Origin: a virus | Direction: 5' to 3' (one strand) | Length of the DNA stretch: 24,405 nt | IMG/VR virus record: IMGVR_UViG_3300009537_000168 | Span: 1-24,405 of that record | Shown here: positions 1-7,907 of the stretch, one piece after another | How the letters are laid out: each line of letters opens with the position of its first letter | Position numbering within the stretch: the first letter of the stretch is position 1 | The notes under the pieces: generated by a model | What the model saw: the letters and a program-made list of their open reading frames with translations, nothing else | Told to the model about the DNA's origin: nothing | Databases searched by the model: none | Translations under genes and position numbers: made by a program

Positions 1-60
1 ACACGGCATTTCCGGATTTAGAAATCAGGCAACTTTAGAATAGTTGACAAACGGTAAACC
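1..60 (+). other. Tail end of an upstream gene, and gap before TerS
   Basis: Two plus-strand frames are open from the left edge and stop at 36-38 (TAG) and 41-43 (TAG). One of them may be the end of an upstream gene, but too few codons are visible to choose. The rest is a short gap with no clear Shine-Dalgarno before the ATG at 61. It contains TTGACAAACGG (44-54), which recurs at 9434-9444. Confidence 0.3.
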
Positions 61-399
61 ATGCCACGATACAAGAACGCACAATTTTTAGAGGCTATTG
101 ACGGATGCGCCGGGATCATATCCACGGTCGCCTCTCGTGTCGGCTGTTCGTGGGAAACGGCGCGTGACCGCATCCAGAAGTCGCCGAAACTACGCCAGGC
201 ATTTCAGGACGAACAGGAGCACGTCAACGATATGGCGGAGACGACCGTACTGAAGTCAATCAAGGACGGCAACACGCAGGATGCGAAGTGGTGGCTGGCC
301 AGGATACGGCGTGACAGGTTCAGCGAACGCACCGAAATCACCGGCGCGGACGGGCAAAGCCTCATCATCAACGTGACAGTCGGAGACGATGACGATTAG
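61..399 (+). CDS. terS: Terminase small subunit-like protein (TerS)
   Basis: This 112-residue protein probably recognises phage DNA and hands it to the large terminase for packaging. Its N-terminal half reads as a helix-turn-helix (ACAGIISTVASRVGCSWETA region, residues about 15-40) typical of small HTH-type TerS proteins. A helical middle contains the TVLKSIKDGNTQDAKWWL stretch, followed by an acidic tail ending in four aspartates. It lies directly upstream of TerL and overlaps it by 11 bases, the standard position for TerS. The family is variable in sequence, so the call rests on the HTH plus context. No clear ribosome binding site precedes the ATG. Confidence 0.8.
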   Translation: MPRYKNAQFLEAIDGCAGIISTVASRVGCSWETARDRIQKSPKLRQAFQDEQEHVNDMAETTVLKSIKDGNTQDAKWWLARIRRDRFSERTEITGADGQSLIINVTVGDDDD

Positions 400-1636
400 A
401 GAAGTACAGGTAAGAGTCGATCCGGCAGTATTCAACGACGTTTACCGGCCGCACCTTTACAACTACGCACGCACACAGATTGAGTACGGCGGCTCCGGCT
501 CCGGCAAGTCACGTTTCCTCGCACAGCGCGCCGTCCTGGACGTGGCTGCCGGTGGGCGCAACTATCTGATCTGCCGCGAGGTCGGGCGCACGATCCGGCG
601 CTCGGTGTTCAACGAGATCGAGAAGGTCATCAACCATTTTGGGTTGAAGAAGTTATTTTCGATCAACCGCTCCGAACTGCTGATAACCTGCGCGAACGGA
701 TATCAGATACTTTTCGCCGGCCTGGATGATAGCGAGAAAATCAAGTCGATCACGCCGTCAAAGGGCGTCATCACGGACATCTGGGTCGAGGAAGCCACCG
801 AGACGAGCCGCGATACGGTCAAGAGCCTGTACAAGCGCCAGCGCGGCGGGTCCGAGGATGTGCCGAAGCGGTTGACGTTATCCTTCAACCCGATCCTGAA
901 GTCGCATTGGATTTACGAGGACTACTTTTCCAAGATTGCCTGGGCTGATGACCAGACAGAATATCAGTCTGACGAGCTTAGTATCCTCAAGACTTGGTAC
1001 ATTCACAATCGATTTTTGACGGAAAGCGACCGCAAGGATCTTGAGGGCGAGACTGATAGTTACTACTACCAGGTCTACACCCTCGGTAATTGGGGAGTTC
1101 TGGGAGATGTTATCTTCACGAACTGGGAGACGCGTGATTTGTCAGGGATGCGTGACCAGTTCACGAATATGCGTCACGGGCTTGACTTTGGCTTTTCGAG
1201 CGATCCGGCCGCTGTGGTGCGTACGCACTATGACGGCAAGCGTAACGAGATTTACATTTATGGAGAGCTGTACGAGTATGGGTTGACAAACGACCTGCTT
1301 GCAGAGGATGTCAAGGACCTGATCGGTATTGATGTTGTAACCTGTGATAGCGCCGAACCGAAGTCAATCGCTGAGTTGACAAAGCATGGCGTATCAGCCA
1401 GAGGAGCGGTAAAAGGTAAGGATAGTGTCATGCACGGTATTCAGTGGTTACAGCAGCAAAGGATTATTGTTGACTCCGCGTGCGTGAACATGCGCAACGA
1501 GTTGACACAATATCAGTGGGCGAAGGACAAGAACGGAAACAGCTTGCGCCGCCCAACTGATAAGAACAATCATTTGATTGACGCGCTAAGATACGCGTAC
1601 GAGAATGATATGGTTGATACATGGTGGTTTGCATAG
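389..1636 (+). CDS. terL: Terminase large subunit (TerL), packaging ATPase/nuclease
   Basis: This is the motor protein that pumps DNA into the prohead and cuts the concatemer. At 415 residues it matches the usual length of PBSX-type terminases. The ATPase half shows a Walker A motif GGSGSGKS (residues 34-41), a Walker B segment IWVEEA (131-136) with paired glutamates, and the coupling motif SFNP (165-168). The nuclease half has the three expected acidic sites: D266 in GLDFG, D320 in CDSAEP and D398 in HLIDALRYA. All key residues are present, so it should be active. The ATG at 389 lies inside the end of TerS with GGAG a few bases upstream, indicating translational coupling. Confidence 0.95.
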   Translation: MTIREVQVRVDPAVFNDVYRPHLYNYARTQIEYGGSGSGKSRFLAQRAVLDVAAGGRNYLICREVGRTIRRSVFNEIEKVINHFGLKKLFSINRSELLITCANGYQILFAGLDDSEKIKSITPSKGVITDIWVEEATETSRDTVKSLYKRQRGGSEDVPKRLTLSFNPILKSHWIYEDYFSKIAWADDQTEYQSDELSILKTWYIHNRFLTESDRKDLEGETDSYYYQVYTLGNWGVLGDVIFTNWETRDLSGMRDQFTNMRHGLDFGFSSDPAAVVRTHYDGKRNEIYIYGELYEYGLTNDLLAEDVKDLIGIDVVTCDSAEPKSIAELTKHGVSARGAVKGKDSVMHGIQWLQQQRIIVDSACVNMRNELTQYQWAKDKNGNSLRRPTDKNNHLIDALRYAYENDMVDTWWFA

Positions 1637-1651
1637 CCACCGGGAGATAGT

Positions 1652-2041
1652 ATGGCAAAAACTCAATTAGACGCAATCTATGACAGCGGCACTCACGCAT
1701 ACGTGAGAGTGCGAGCAACCCGCGTTACTGTTCTGAACGCGCAGGCCGGGACGTATTCGTCAGCGTTCAACACCAGTCAAACGACGGTGCTGGCGAAGTC
1801 GGGCGTTATCACCTCAACCGACTTCACCCTGGCAGATGGCGATACATCCGGGCGCAAGATCACCGTTGCGGCACAATCAGCCGTGTCGGTCATTCGCACG
1901 GGTACGGCTTCACACGTCGCTATTACCGGCTCAACCGGCTCTACGCTGCTCTTGCAGACGACCTGCACAACGCAGGCGCTGACGACTGGTAACACGGTCA
2001 ATATTCCGGCGTTCGACTTCGAGCTAAGGGACGTGGCTTAA
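1652..2041 (+). CDS. Conserved phage protein, beta-rich, probable structural protein
   Basis: The 129-residue product is rich in Thr, Ser, Ala and Val, with little charge in its second half, as in small virion beta-sandwich proteins. The C-terminal pattern LLLQTTCTTQALTTGNTVNIPAF resembles a motif remembered from unassigned phage proteins near packaging genes; this was not checked by search. No signal peptide, membrane segment or catalytic motif is seen. GGGAG precedes the ATG by a few bases. The stop overlaps the next start as TAATG, so the two genes are probably co-translated. A minor virion component is inferred from composition and position only. Confidence 0.65.
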   Translation: MAKTQLDAIYDSGTHAYVRVRATRVTVLNAQAGTYSSAFNTSQTTVLAKSGVITSTDFTLADGDTSGRKITVAAQSAVSVIRTGTASHVAITGSTGSTLLLQTTCTTQALTTGNTVNIPAFDFELRDVA

Positions 2042-2991
2042 TGCCCAGCGTGGCGCTGGTTGGATTTGCGCCGAATACGCTAGAGCATGTGCGCTTGTCA
2101 AGCGCGGATGAAATCTGGTCTATCGTCTGGGCTTATAAGTACCATCAGTTTTCGCGGCTCAACCGGCTGTTTGAAATGCATCCTATCTGGATGCAGGCCG
2201 AGAGCCGGAAAAAGGAATATGTCAAGCCGCGCGAGCATTGGGCCTGGCTCAAGGTAAATAAGCAGTTCCCGGTGTATATGCTGGAGGATCGCCAGGAGGT
2301 TCCTGCGTGCGTTCGCTATCCGATTGAGGACGTCACGCGGGACCTGCTTGGCGGTTGGACACGCAGCGGGAAACCGATGCACCTGTTCACCTCCAGCTTC
2401 GATTTTATGATTGCGCTTGCAATTCACGAGGGCTTCGACGAAATCGAGATCATCGGCGCGGAGATGTCCAGCGATAGCGAGTTCCGCTATCAGCGCGAGG
2501 GCTACGCCTTCTGGCACGGCTTCGCGCTCGGTCACGGCGTCCGCATCAACCAGCACGCACCGACGCAGTTACTATACAAACCGCGCCGGTACGGATACGA
2601 TGGATTTCAGATGATATATAGACAGGACTTAGAGCGGCTTCGCAACGAGTACGGTTTACAGCATCGTGACGCCCTGGCGCGTGTCCAGTTTTTCGAGGGA
2701 CAGGTACAGACGGCGCGAGAGGCTGTCGAGATGTTCGACGGTGACGAGCAAACCCGCGCCCGGCTGGTGGAACATCTCGAAACGAAAATCCAGCGGTTGA
2801 ATTCAGAGCGTGACATATTGGCGATATCTTCCGGGGCGTTACAGACTGTTGATTACCTCATCAAGGAAATCGACCTCGAGGAAAACGACTCGACGCTCAA
2901 CAATCCCTTCGAGACGGTTGTCACAACTCAAAAAGCCAAAGCCGCCGAAGCCGCCCAAACCGCCGAAGCCGCCGAAGCCGCCACCGCCTAA
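2041..2991 (+). CDS. Rossmann-type protein with C-terminal helical module (paralogue A)
   Basis: The 316-residue protein has two parts. Residues 1-190 look like a Rossmann domain: an opening strand ending in LVGFAP (6-11), EMHPIW (45-50), SSFDFMIALA (118-127) followed by the strand EIEIIGAEM (134-142), and RYQREG (149-154). This layout recalls DUF115/MptE-like and CST-I-type sialyltransferase folds, but no catalytic assignment is safe. Residues 195-285 are charged helices with an SSGALQTV turn (263-270). The C-terminus is a low-complexity Ala/Glu tail. The gene at 8303 is a clear paralogue, sharing EhHPhW at the same residue numbers (45-50), SSFD, IIG and RYQREG. Function is unknown; glycosyl or nucleotide transfer, or a structural role, are possible. 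Confidence 0.7.
   Translation: MPSVALVGFAPNTLEHVRLSSADEIWSIVWAYKYHQFSRLNRLFEMHPIWMQAESRKKEYVKPREHWAWLKVNKQFPVYMLEDRQEVPACVRYPIEDVTRDLLGGWTRSGKPMHLFTSSFDFMIALAIHEGFDEIEIIGAEMSSDSEFRYQREGYAFWHGFALGHGVRINQHAPTQLLYKPRRYGYDGFQMIYRQDLERLRNEYGLQHRDALARVQFFEGQVQTAREAVEMFDGDEQTRARLVEHLETKIQRLNSERDILAISSGALQTVDYLIKEIDLEENDSTLNNPFETVVTTQKAKAAEAAQTAEAAEAATA
2932..2988 (+). repeat. Low-complexity GCCGCCGAA-type tandem repeat
   Basis: Nine-base units close to GCCGCCGAA are repeated about five times at the 3' end of the paralogue A gene. They encode an Ala/Glu tail (AAEAAQTAEAAEAA). The alternative frame reads as Lys-Pro-Pro repeats, but that frame lacks a convincing start there. The tract is probably prone to length variation by slippage. 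Confidence 0.6.
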
Positions 2992-3004
2992 CGGAGATCC
3001 TGGA

Positions 3005-4801
3005 ATGGCGATTGCCTTTACTAACCTAGGTAACAGCGCAGATTTTACGGCGAATAACTCTGATCCGCCCGACATCAACGACGGTACGAATACAACCTCG
3101 TATTCTAACGCCAGTTGGACGCCGCCTACTACCGGGCTGATCGTTGCGTTTGTTGAGGCGCGCCGGAATGGTGGGCCTGACACGCCGACCATGAGCGGCA
3201 ACGGCATGACCTGGGTGCAGATTGGCACGACGCTGGACACCACCGCTGACGGAAACGGCTTATCGCTGTTCGGTGCTGATTTATCTACATCGTCAACCGG
3301 CGCAACTACGGTTGACTTCGCGACCAATACGCAGGTGCATTGTGTTGTCTCGTTCTTCCAGGTTACCGGCGTTGACTTGTCCGGTGGTCTAGCAGCCGCT
3401 TTTGTGCAGAACCCACGCAACACCGGAACCGGCACAACCGGCAGTATCACGCTGGCGTCGGCGGGAAGCTCAGACAATCGTGCGATTGCCTGCTTCCATC
3501 ACGTCTTCAAGGAGTACAAAACGCCGCGCACGAATTGGACAGAAGTTGACGATCTGATCGGCGCGGGACAGAACCGCGGCGTACAAACACAGTGGCGCAC
3601 GGATGCGTTTGAGACGACGGCTTCTGCCGATTGGTCAACCTCAACTGACTGGGGCGGGATTGCGGCGGAACTCAAAGCGTCTGTCGCCGGTGCAACCCTG
3701 GCAGTTGCCGACCTTGCGACCGTTGCGGCGCTTGACACATTCGCGCTGACGCAGGTCCACAACGTAACCGTCGCCGACCTTGCGGTAGTCGCACAGATAG
3801 ACGCGATCAGCCTGACGCAAGTACACAACCTGACGGTACAGGACTTAGCCGTCACCGTTACGATTGACAATGTAGACCTGACGCAGACAAGCAATCTGGT
3901 AGTTGCTGACCTTGACGTTACGGTTACGCTTGACGCAGTAAACCTGACACAGGTTCATAACATCACAGTCAACGGCCTTGATACCGTTGCGACGATTGAT
4001 AATATTACGCTGACGCAGGTTCACAACCTCGTAGTGCAAGACCTGGATGTAACCGTCACGATCGACAACGTGACGGTTGACCAGGCTGCAAACCTGATAG
4101 TAGATGACCTTGCGACTGTTGCGACAATTGACGCCGTAACGCTGACACAGGTCCACAATATCACGGTTAGCGATCTTGACGTAGTAGTCGCGGTGGACAG
4201 CATCACGCTGACGCAGGTCCACAATTTGACGGTGCAGGATCTCGCGGTTATTGCGACGATTGACAACGTGGTTCTAGCAGGTGCCGGAGCGCTGACCGTT
4301 TCTGACCTCGATGTAGTAGTCACGATTGATAACGTCACATTGACGCAGGTGCATAACCTGACGGTTCAAGACCTGGCCACAGTCGCAACGATAGATAACG
4401 TCACGCTATCAGTTGCGGGCGACTTGATAGTTCAAGACCTGGATGTGATTGTCACAATAGACAATGTGACGCTAACGCAGGTCCACAATCTGACGGTTGC
4501 CGATCTGGACGTAGTGGCGGCGATTGACAGCCCGGTACTGACGCAGACGCATAACCTCGTGGTTAGCGACCTGGTGGTAGTGACAGAGCTTGAGGCCGTC
4601 ACGCTGACGCAGGTGCATAACCTGAGCGTGGATGATCTCGCAGCCATCGTGACGATAGACAACATCACATTTGTGGCGGCTGTGACCGGCCTGATTAGCC
4701 TGACCTTATTCAGTCGCACACCGGCGCAGACATTAGACAGCCGCACGCCAGCACACACGCTGTTGAGTCGTTCGATGGCGCAGACGTTGGAGGATAAGTA
4801 G
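3005..4801 (+). CDS. Virion protein with 14 x 22-residue beta-repeats
   Basis: The start is placed at the ATG at 3005, because CGGAG lies 8-9 bases upstream and the in-frame sequence before it is proline-lysine low complexity made by the previous gene's tail. The 598-residue product has three parts. Residues 1-230 form a Thr/Ser/Gly-rich jelly-roll-like domain. Residues 232-247 are a partial repeat, and 248-555 are exactly 14 repeats of 22 residues with consensus LTQVHNLTVxDLxVxxTIDNVT. Residues 570-596 are three 9-residue SRxxAxTL repeats. The alternating hydrophobic pattern suggests a beta-solenoid or fibre shaft. It sits among head genes, so a head fibre, decoration or adhesin is the likely role. 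No enzyme motif is visible. Confidence 0.75.
   Translation: MAIAFTNLGNSADFTANNSDPPDINDGTNTTSYSNASWTPPTTGLIVAFVEARRNGGPDTPTMSGNGMTWVQIGTTLDTTADGNGLSLFGADLSTSSTGATTVDFATNTQVHCVVSFFQVTGVDLSGGLAAAFVQNPRNTGTGTTGSITLASAGSSDNRAIACFHHVFKEYKTPRTNWTEVDDLIGAGQNRGVQTQWRTDAFETTASADWSTSTDWGGIAAELKASVAGATLAVADLATVAALDTFALTQVHNVTVADLAVVAQIDAISLTQVHNLTVQDLAVTVTIDNVDLTQTSNLVVADLDVTVTLDAVNLTQVHNITVNGLDTVATIDNITLTQVHNLVVQDLDVTVTIDNVTVDQAANLIVDDLATVATIDAVTLTQVHNITVSDLDVVVAVDSITLTQVHNLTVQDLAVIATIDNVVLAGAGALTVSDLDVVVTIDNVTLTQVHNLTVQDLATVATIDNVTLSVAGDLIVQDLDVIVTIDNVTLTQVHNLTVADLDVVAAIDSPVLTQTHNLVVSDLVVVTELEAVTLTQVHNLSVDDLAAIVTIDNITFVAAVTGLISLTLFSRTPAQTLDSRTPAHTLLSRSMAQTLEDK
3746..4669 (+). repeat. 14 tandem 66-bp units encoding a 22-residue repeat
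   Basis: Fourteen consecutive in-frame units of exactly 66 bp, each coding for about LTQVHNLTVQDLAVTVTIDN plus two residues. The most conserved DNA core is near CTGACGCAGGTNCAYAA. Units 4, 7, 10, 12 and 14 (counting from residue 248 as unit 2) vary the LTQVHN corner, with LTQTSN, VDQAAN, LAGAGA, LSVAGD and LTQTHN. The spacing never changes. Many differences are synonymous, so the array is old rather than a recent expansion. Confidence 0.9.
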
Positions 4802-4803
4802 AC

Positions 4804-5127
4804 ATGGCAATAGTCAAACGAGAGACAAAAGAATCGCCCATATTTCAGGGCGCAGATGAAACCATCGCGTACACAATCACTACCACGCCGTGGGCCAGCA
4901 CGCCAACATCACCGAGCGCCAAAATATACAGCTACACACAGGCCACGGACACCTACACCGACAAGACCAGCACGCTTATGACTGGCACCGCCTCGGTTAG
5001 CAGCGACGTGATTACACTTCCGGCTGTGGCGGGGCTGACGGCTGGCACGCGCTACCGGGTCGAGTGTCAATTCACGGTATCCGGCAATGTATTTGAGCCT
5101 TATTTCTGGATATACGCGCAGCGATAA
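4804..5127 (+). CDS. Small Ig-like/beta-sandwich phage protein
   Basis: The 107-residue product begins MAIVKRETKESPIFQGADET and ends VSGNVFEPYFWIYAQR. Alternating strands and a terminal aromatic strand (RYRVECQFTV, then EPYFWIY) fit a single immunoglobulin-like or BppU-like beta-sandwich as found in phage virion accessory proteins. No membrane or catalytic motif is visible. It begins 2 bases after the repeat-protein gene, with GGAGGATAAG upstream, and ends 14 bases before the portal. It probably works with the repeat protein in the virion; this is inferred from position and fold pattern only. Confidence 0.65.
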   Translation: MAIVKRETKESPIFQGADETIAYTITTTPWASTPTSPSAKIYSYTQATDTYTDKTSTLMTGTASVSSDVITLPAVAGLTAGTRYRVECQFTVSGNVFEPYFWIYAQR

Positions 5128-5141
5128 GACCAGGAGACTCT

Positions 5142-6623
5142 ATGGCAGGCATTTACACATACCAACAAGGCGCCAGCGGCAAGGCGATTAATATAAACCA
5201 GTTCCCACCCGAAGCCTGGTCAATCATCACCGGCGGCGATAGTGATGGCAACAATGCCGACCTGGAGCGGCTGTTCAAGGCCGTGCCATGGCTCAATCGC
5301 GGCGTACGCATCCTCGCCAACGGTATGTCTAACCTTCCCTGGGTGATACTCAACAGCAAGGGCGAGGAAGTTGACGGCAGCGAGGATTATCAGAACGCGG
5401 CCGGTATATGGGACGATCCATTCCGTGATCTGTGGCTCATGGAGGCCAGCTTCGTGCTGTTCGCCAAGTCCTACTGGATGATCGAGCGGCGCGGACGCGG
5501 GCGCATGACGATACCGGCGGGCCTGCGCTATTTTGTGCCGCACACCGTCACACCATTGCAGGACAACGAGCGCGGTCTGGTCGGCTTTGAGCGGAACATC
5601 CAGGGCAGACCCCCGGAGACGTTCGCGATTGATGAAATGCTTTACATCTGGGACAACGATCCGTTCCAGGAGTTGGAGCCGAAATCATCGCGCGCAATTG
5701 CCGCGCTTGCCGCCGCCGGAGTGCTGGCGAACATTGACGAATTCGCAGCCGACTTTTTCAAGAAGGGGATGATTAAGACGACATTGCTGAAGCTTTCTGG
5801 AAACCCGCCTCCGGCCGAGAAAGAACGTTTCAAGGCGATTTGGGGGAAGTTAATGAAGGGTGCCAAAACAGCCTGGGAATCTCTGGTTGTCAACGCCGAC
5901 TCGGTAGAACCTGTTGTAGTTGGCGAAGGTATCGGCGAGCTTGGTAACACCAAGTTGACCAGCGAGAAGCGCGAGGACATCGCCACGGCGCTGGGCGTGC
6001 CGCAATCGTCACTATTCTCGAGCGCGGCCAACTTTGCCGTGAAGGAAGGCGACAAGCGTGACCTGTACGAAGAGGCAGTCATCCCTGACAGCCGCATCAT
6101 TGCAAGCGCACTCAACAACCAGTACCTTGTCCCGCAGGGTTATCGCCTACAATTCCGGCCAAACGAGATGGACATCTTCCAGGAGGATGAGGAGGATCGA
6201 TCCGGTGCTGTCGTGAATTACATCAACGCCGCTCTAGTTGCGCCGCCGAAAGTCACGCGGGTTGTATTCGAAATGATGGGCGTCGAACTTCCCGGCGGAA
6301 TGGAGTATGATGAATTTGAAAAGATGCTGGCGGAGAGCAAGGAAAGTATGCCGGAGCCAGTAGCCGAAGCGACCCAGGGGTCTTTACGTCCCGTCGGCGG
6401 CACATTGCCGGAGGATGACGGGGAAGGTAAATCGCTCATGCTGGCGGAGTGGGACGCCTGGAAGCGTAAGGCGCTCAAGCGCGTCAAGCGCAACCGGACG
6501 GCAGCAACACCGTTCAAAGCGGATCATATCCCGGCTGAGCTTGTTGACCTGGTAACCGTGCTGCTTGAGGAAGCGACCACGGTCAAGCGCGTGCGCGAGA
6601 TATTCGCAGCCGCGGAAGGATAG
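5142..6623 (+). CDS. Phage portal protein
   Basis: The 493-residue protein should form the dodecameric ring at the head vertex through which DNA enters and leaves. It matches HK97/SPP1-type portals. The N-terminal wing contains VPWLNRGVRILANGMSNLPW (about 48-67). The stem and crown region contains NIDEFAADFFKKGM (about 196 onward), followed by LGVPQSSLF and the NFAVKEGDKRDLYEEAV segment (about 284-315), then the typical FRPNEMDIFQEDEEDRSG and APPKVTR motifs. The C-terminal about 90 residues are charged and less conserved. The start is supported by CCAGGAG 6 bases upstream of the ATG. Size, motifs and position after TerL agree. Confidence 0.93.
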   Translation: MAGIYTYQQGASGKAININQFPPEAWSIITGGDSDGNNADLERLFKAVPWLNRGVRILANGMSNLPWVILNSKGEEVDGSEDYQNAAGIWDDPFRDLWLMEASFVLFAKSYWMIERRGRGRMTIPAGLRYFVPHTVTPLQDNERGLVGFERNIQGRPPETFAIDEMLYIWDNDPFQELEPKSSRAIAALAAAGVLANIDEFAADFFKKGMIKTTLLKLSGNPPPAEKERFKAIWGKLMKGAKTAWESLVVNADSVEPVVVGEGIGELGNTKLTSEKREDIATALGVPQSSLFSSAANFAVKEGDKRDLYEEAVIPDSRIIASALNNQYLVPQGYRLQFRPNEMDIFQEDEEDRSGAVVNYINAALVAPPKVTRVVFEMMGVELPGGMEYDEFEKMLAESKESMPEPVAEATQGSLRPVGGTLPEDDGEGKSLMLAEWDAWKRKALKRVKRNRTAATPFKADHIPAELVDLVTVLLEEATTVKRVREIFAAAEG

Positions 6624-6629
6624 TGAAAA

Positions 6630-6812
6630 GTGAACCCCTTTTTCGAGTTGTTTCTGGGATTATGTCTGGGTCTGTTGATTATTTCAGGAGCAGTATTAGT
6701 AAGTACAAGCGGGTCAATACAGGCTATTATTGGCGCGCTCATGTTGTCTATTTCCTGTATTGTTTTAGGAAATGGAGTTGGTGAACCATGGAAGGATAAG
6801 AATGTCAGATAA
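6630..6812 (+). CDS. Small two-segment membrane protein
   Basis: This GTG-started 60-residue protein is preceded by a strong GGAAGGA 9 bases upstream. It contains two hydrophobic stretches, LFLGLCLGLLIISGAVLV (about 7-24) and IIGALMLSISCIVLG (about 33-47), with a short polar end. It lies between the portal and minor-head genes and overlaps the latter by 11 bases. Base composition is more AT-rich than its neighbours. It could be a holin-like or virion-associated membrane peptide, but nothing in the sequence decides this. Confidence 0.65.
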   Translation: MNPFFELFLGLCLGLLIISGAVLVSTSGSIQAIIGALMLSISCIVLGNGVGEPWKDKNVR

Positions 6813-7434
6813 TCTCCGCTCCATGGTCATGCTTGACCGGCTCAAAACGCAGGCGTCGTACAAGTCGCAGATCCGTGCGGCAGTGCGCGGGCTGTGGAAC
6901 GGCACGTTTGACGAGATGCAATTCTTTGAGGCAATGGAGAGCGCAATATTCCGCGGCTTCCGGCAGGCGTGGGCGGAGGGCATGAAAGATGTCGGCCTGT
7001 CGTTTGAGGATGCGACCACCGAGGAACTTGCGCAGCTTAACCGCATGGCGTGGGAGGAACTCAATTTCGTGTGGGGATTTGCCGCGGCGATTGTTGAGGG
7101 AAGCAAGGAAAACGGCGGTAAGTTAGGCGCGTTCGACACTCGCATTGATATGTGGGTTGCACGCTATAACAACGTCAAGAACCAGGCGCTGCAAATGGCG
7201 CAGAACGACCCGGTATTAGAATGGGTGCTGCACGCGAACGAATCATGCCCGTCATGCTTGAAGATGAGCGGACAGCGGAGAAGGTCGAGCGTGCTTGCCC
7301 GGCTAGATATCCGCCCGCAGCATCCTTCGAAGCTGGAATGTCAAGTTAACGCGGGTGGCGTGGATGTCTGCAAGTGTGAGTTGCGACCGACAGACCAACC
7401 GCCGTCACGCGGCAGGCTACCTAAGTTACCATGA
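6802..7434 (+). CDS. Minor head / head morphogenesis protein (Mu gpF / SPP1 gp7-like)
   Basis: The start is placed at the ATG at 6802 because GGAAGGA lies just upstream; the earlier in-frame ATG at 6772 has no such site. The 210-residue product is helical through residue 140. A cysteine-rich end follows: CPSC (149-152), then C180, C190 and C192 in a CxxC...C...CKC arrangement with conserved G and P residues. That end is the signature of minor head proteins that bind the portal or enter the head during assembly. Length is shorter than many homologues (250-400). Its stop overlaps the next start as ATGA. Confidence 0.8.
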   Translation: MSDNLRSMVMLDRLKTQASYKSQIRAAVRGLWNGTFDEMQFFEAMESAIFRGFRQAWAEGMKDVGLSFEDATTEELAQLNRMAWEELNFVWGFAAAIVEGSKENGGKLGAFDTRIDMWVARYNNVKNQALQMAQNDPVLEWVLHANESCPSCLKMSGQRRRSSVLARLDIRPQHPSKLECQVNAGGVDVCKCELRPTDQPPSRGRLPKLP

Positions 7435-7907
7435 CCGACTTTCAATACTCAATCGAGGGCATGGACGAGCTGCACGAAAAGCTGCTCAACCTGTCGCGCC
7501 ACCTGCCGAAAGTCACGGCGCGCGGGATATTCAAATGGGCGAAGGCGACGCGTGCTATTTTGAAATCAACGCCATACCCAAACAAGAACACAAAGAAGAT
7601 GGTCTGGCAATCCGACAAGCAGCGCCGTTACGTCATGGCCGCGATCCGTGACGGGCGCATCAAGGTGCCGTACCGGCGCACAGGTAACCTCGCTAACCGC
7701 TGGAAGGTGGTCCGCACGACGGAAGGCGTGATTATTACCAACAGCGCCGATTACAGCGTCTATGTAGTGGGCGATGCGGTCGGCTTCGGGCAGAATAAGC
7801 ATTTCCACCGTGGCCGCTGGTGGAAGGGGCGCAGCGTGGTTGACAAGGAAGCGCCGAAGATGGTAGATTATGTCAAGAAGGAAATATTAGAGGAGTGGCG
7901 CAAGTGA
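7431..7907 (+). CDS. HK97 gp10-like head-tail/tail component
   Basis: The 158-residue protein carries the family pattern: an N-terminal GMDELHEKLLNL helix, a basic middle, YRRTGNLANRWKV (about 79-91), GVIITNSADYSVYV (about 98-111), and a C-terminal helix ending VKKEILEEWRK. HK97 gp10-like proteins act at the head-tail joint or tail terminus. The gene usually lies after the connectors; here it sits before the capsid gene, between the minor head protein and small genes. A second candidate tail-completion protein is encoded at 12538. Start and stop overlap neighbours (ATGA and GTGA). Confidence 0.8.
   Translation: MTDFQYSIEGMDELHEKLLNLSRHLPKVTARGIFKWAKATRAILKSTPYPNKNTKKMVWQSDKQRRYVMAAIRDGRIKVPYRRTGNLANRWKVVRTTEGVIITNSADYSVYVVGDAVGFGQNKHFHRGRWWKGRSVVDKEAPKMVDYVKKEILEEWRK

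Noticed and set aside
1283-1293. TTGACAAACG inside terL as a third copy of the promoter-like 11-mer
   Set aside because: It differs at the last base and lies within conserved coding sequence (GLTNDL), so codon use explains it.
2810-3004. N-terminal extension of the repeat protein upstream of 3005
   Set aside because: The extension is Lys-Pro-Pro low complexity made by the frame-shifted reading of the preceding gene's Ala/Glu tail; a good Shine-Dalgarno supports 3005.
2839-3477. 212-codon minus-strand frame opposite the repeat-protein gene
   Set aside because: It contains glycine runs that mirror the Ala/Pro low-complexity tract, has no ribosome site or motif, and runs opposite to a well-supported gene.
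3746-4669. CRISPR-like array
   Set aside because: The 66-bp periodicity is continuous and in frame, with no spacer structure; it encodes a protein repeat.
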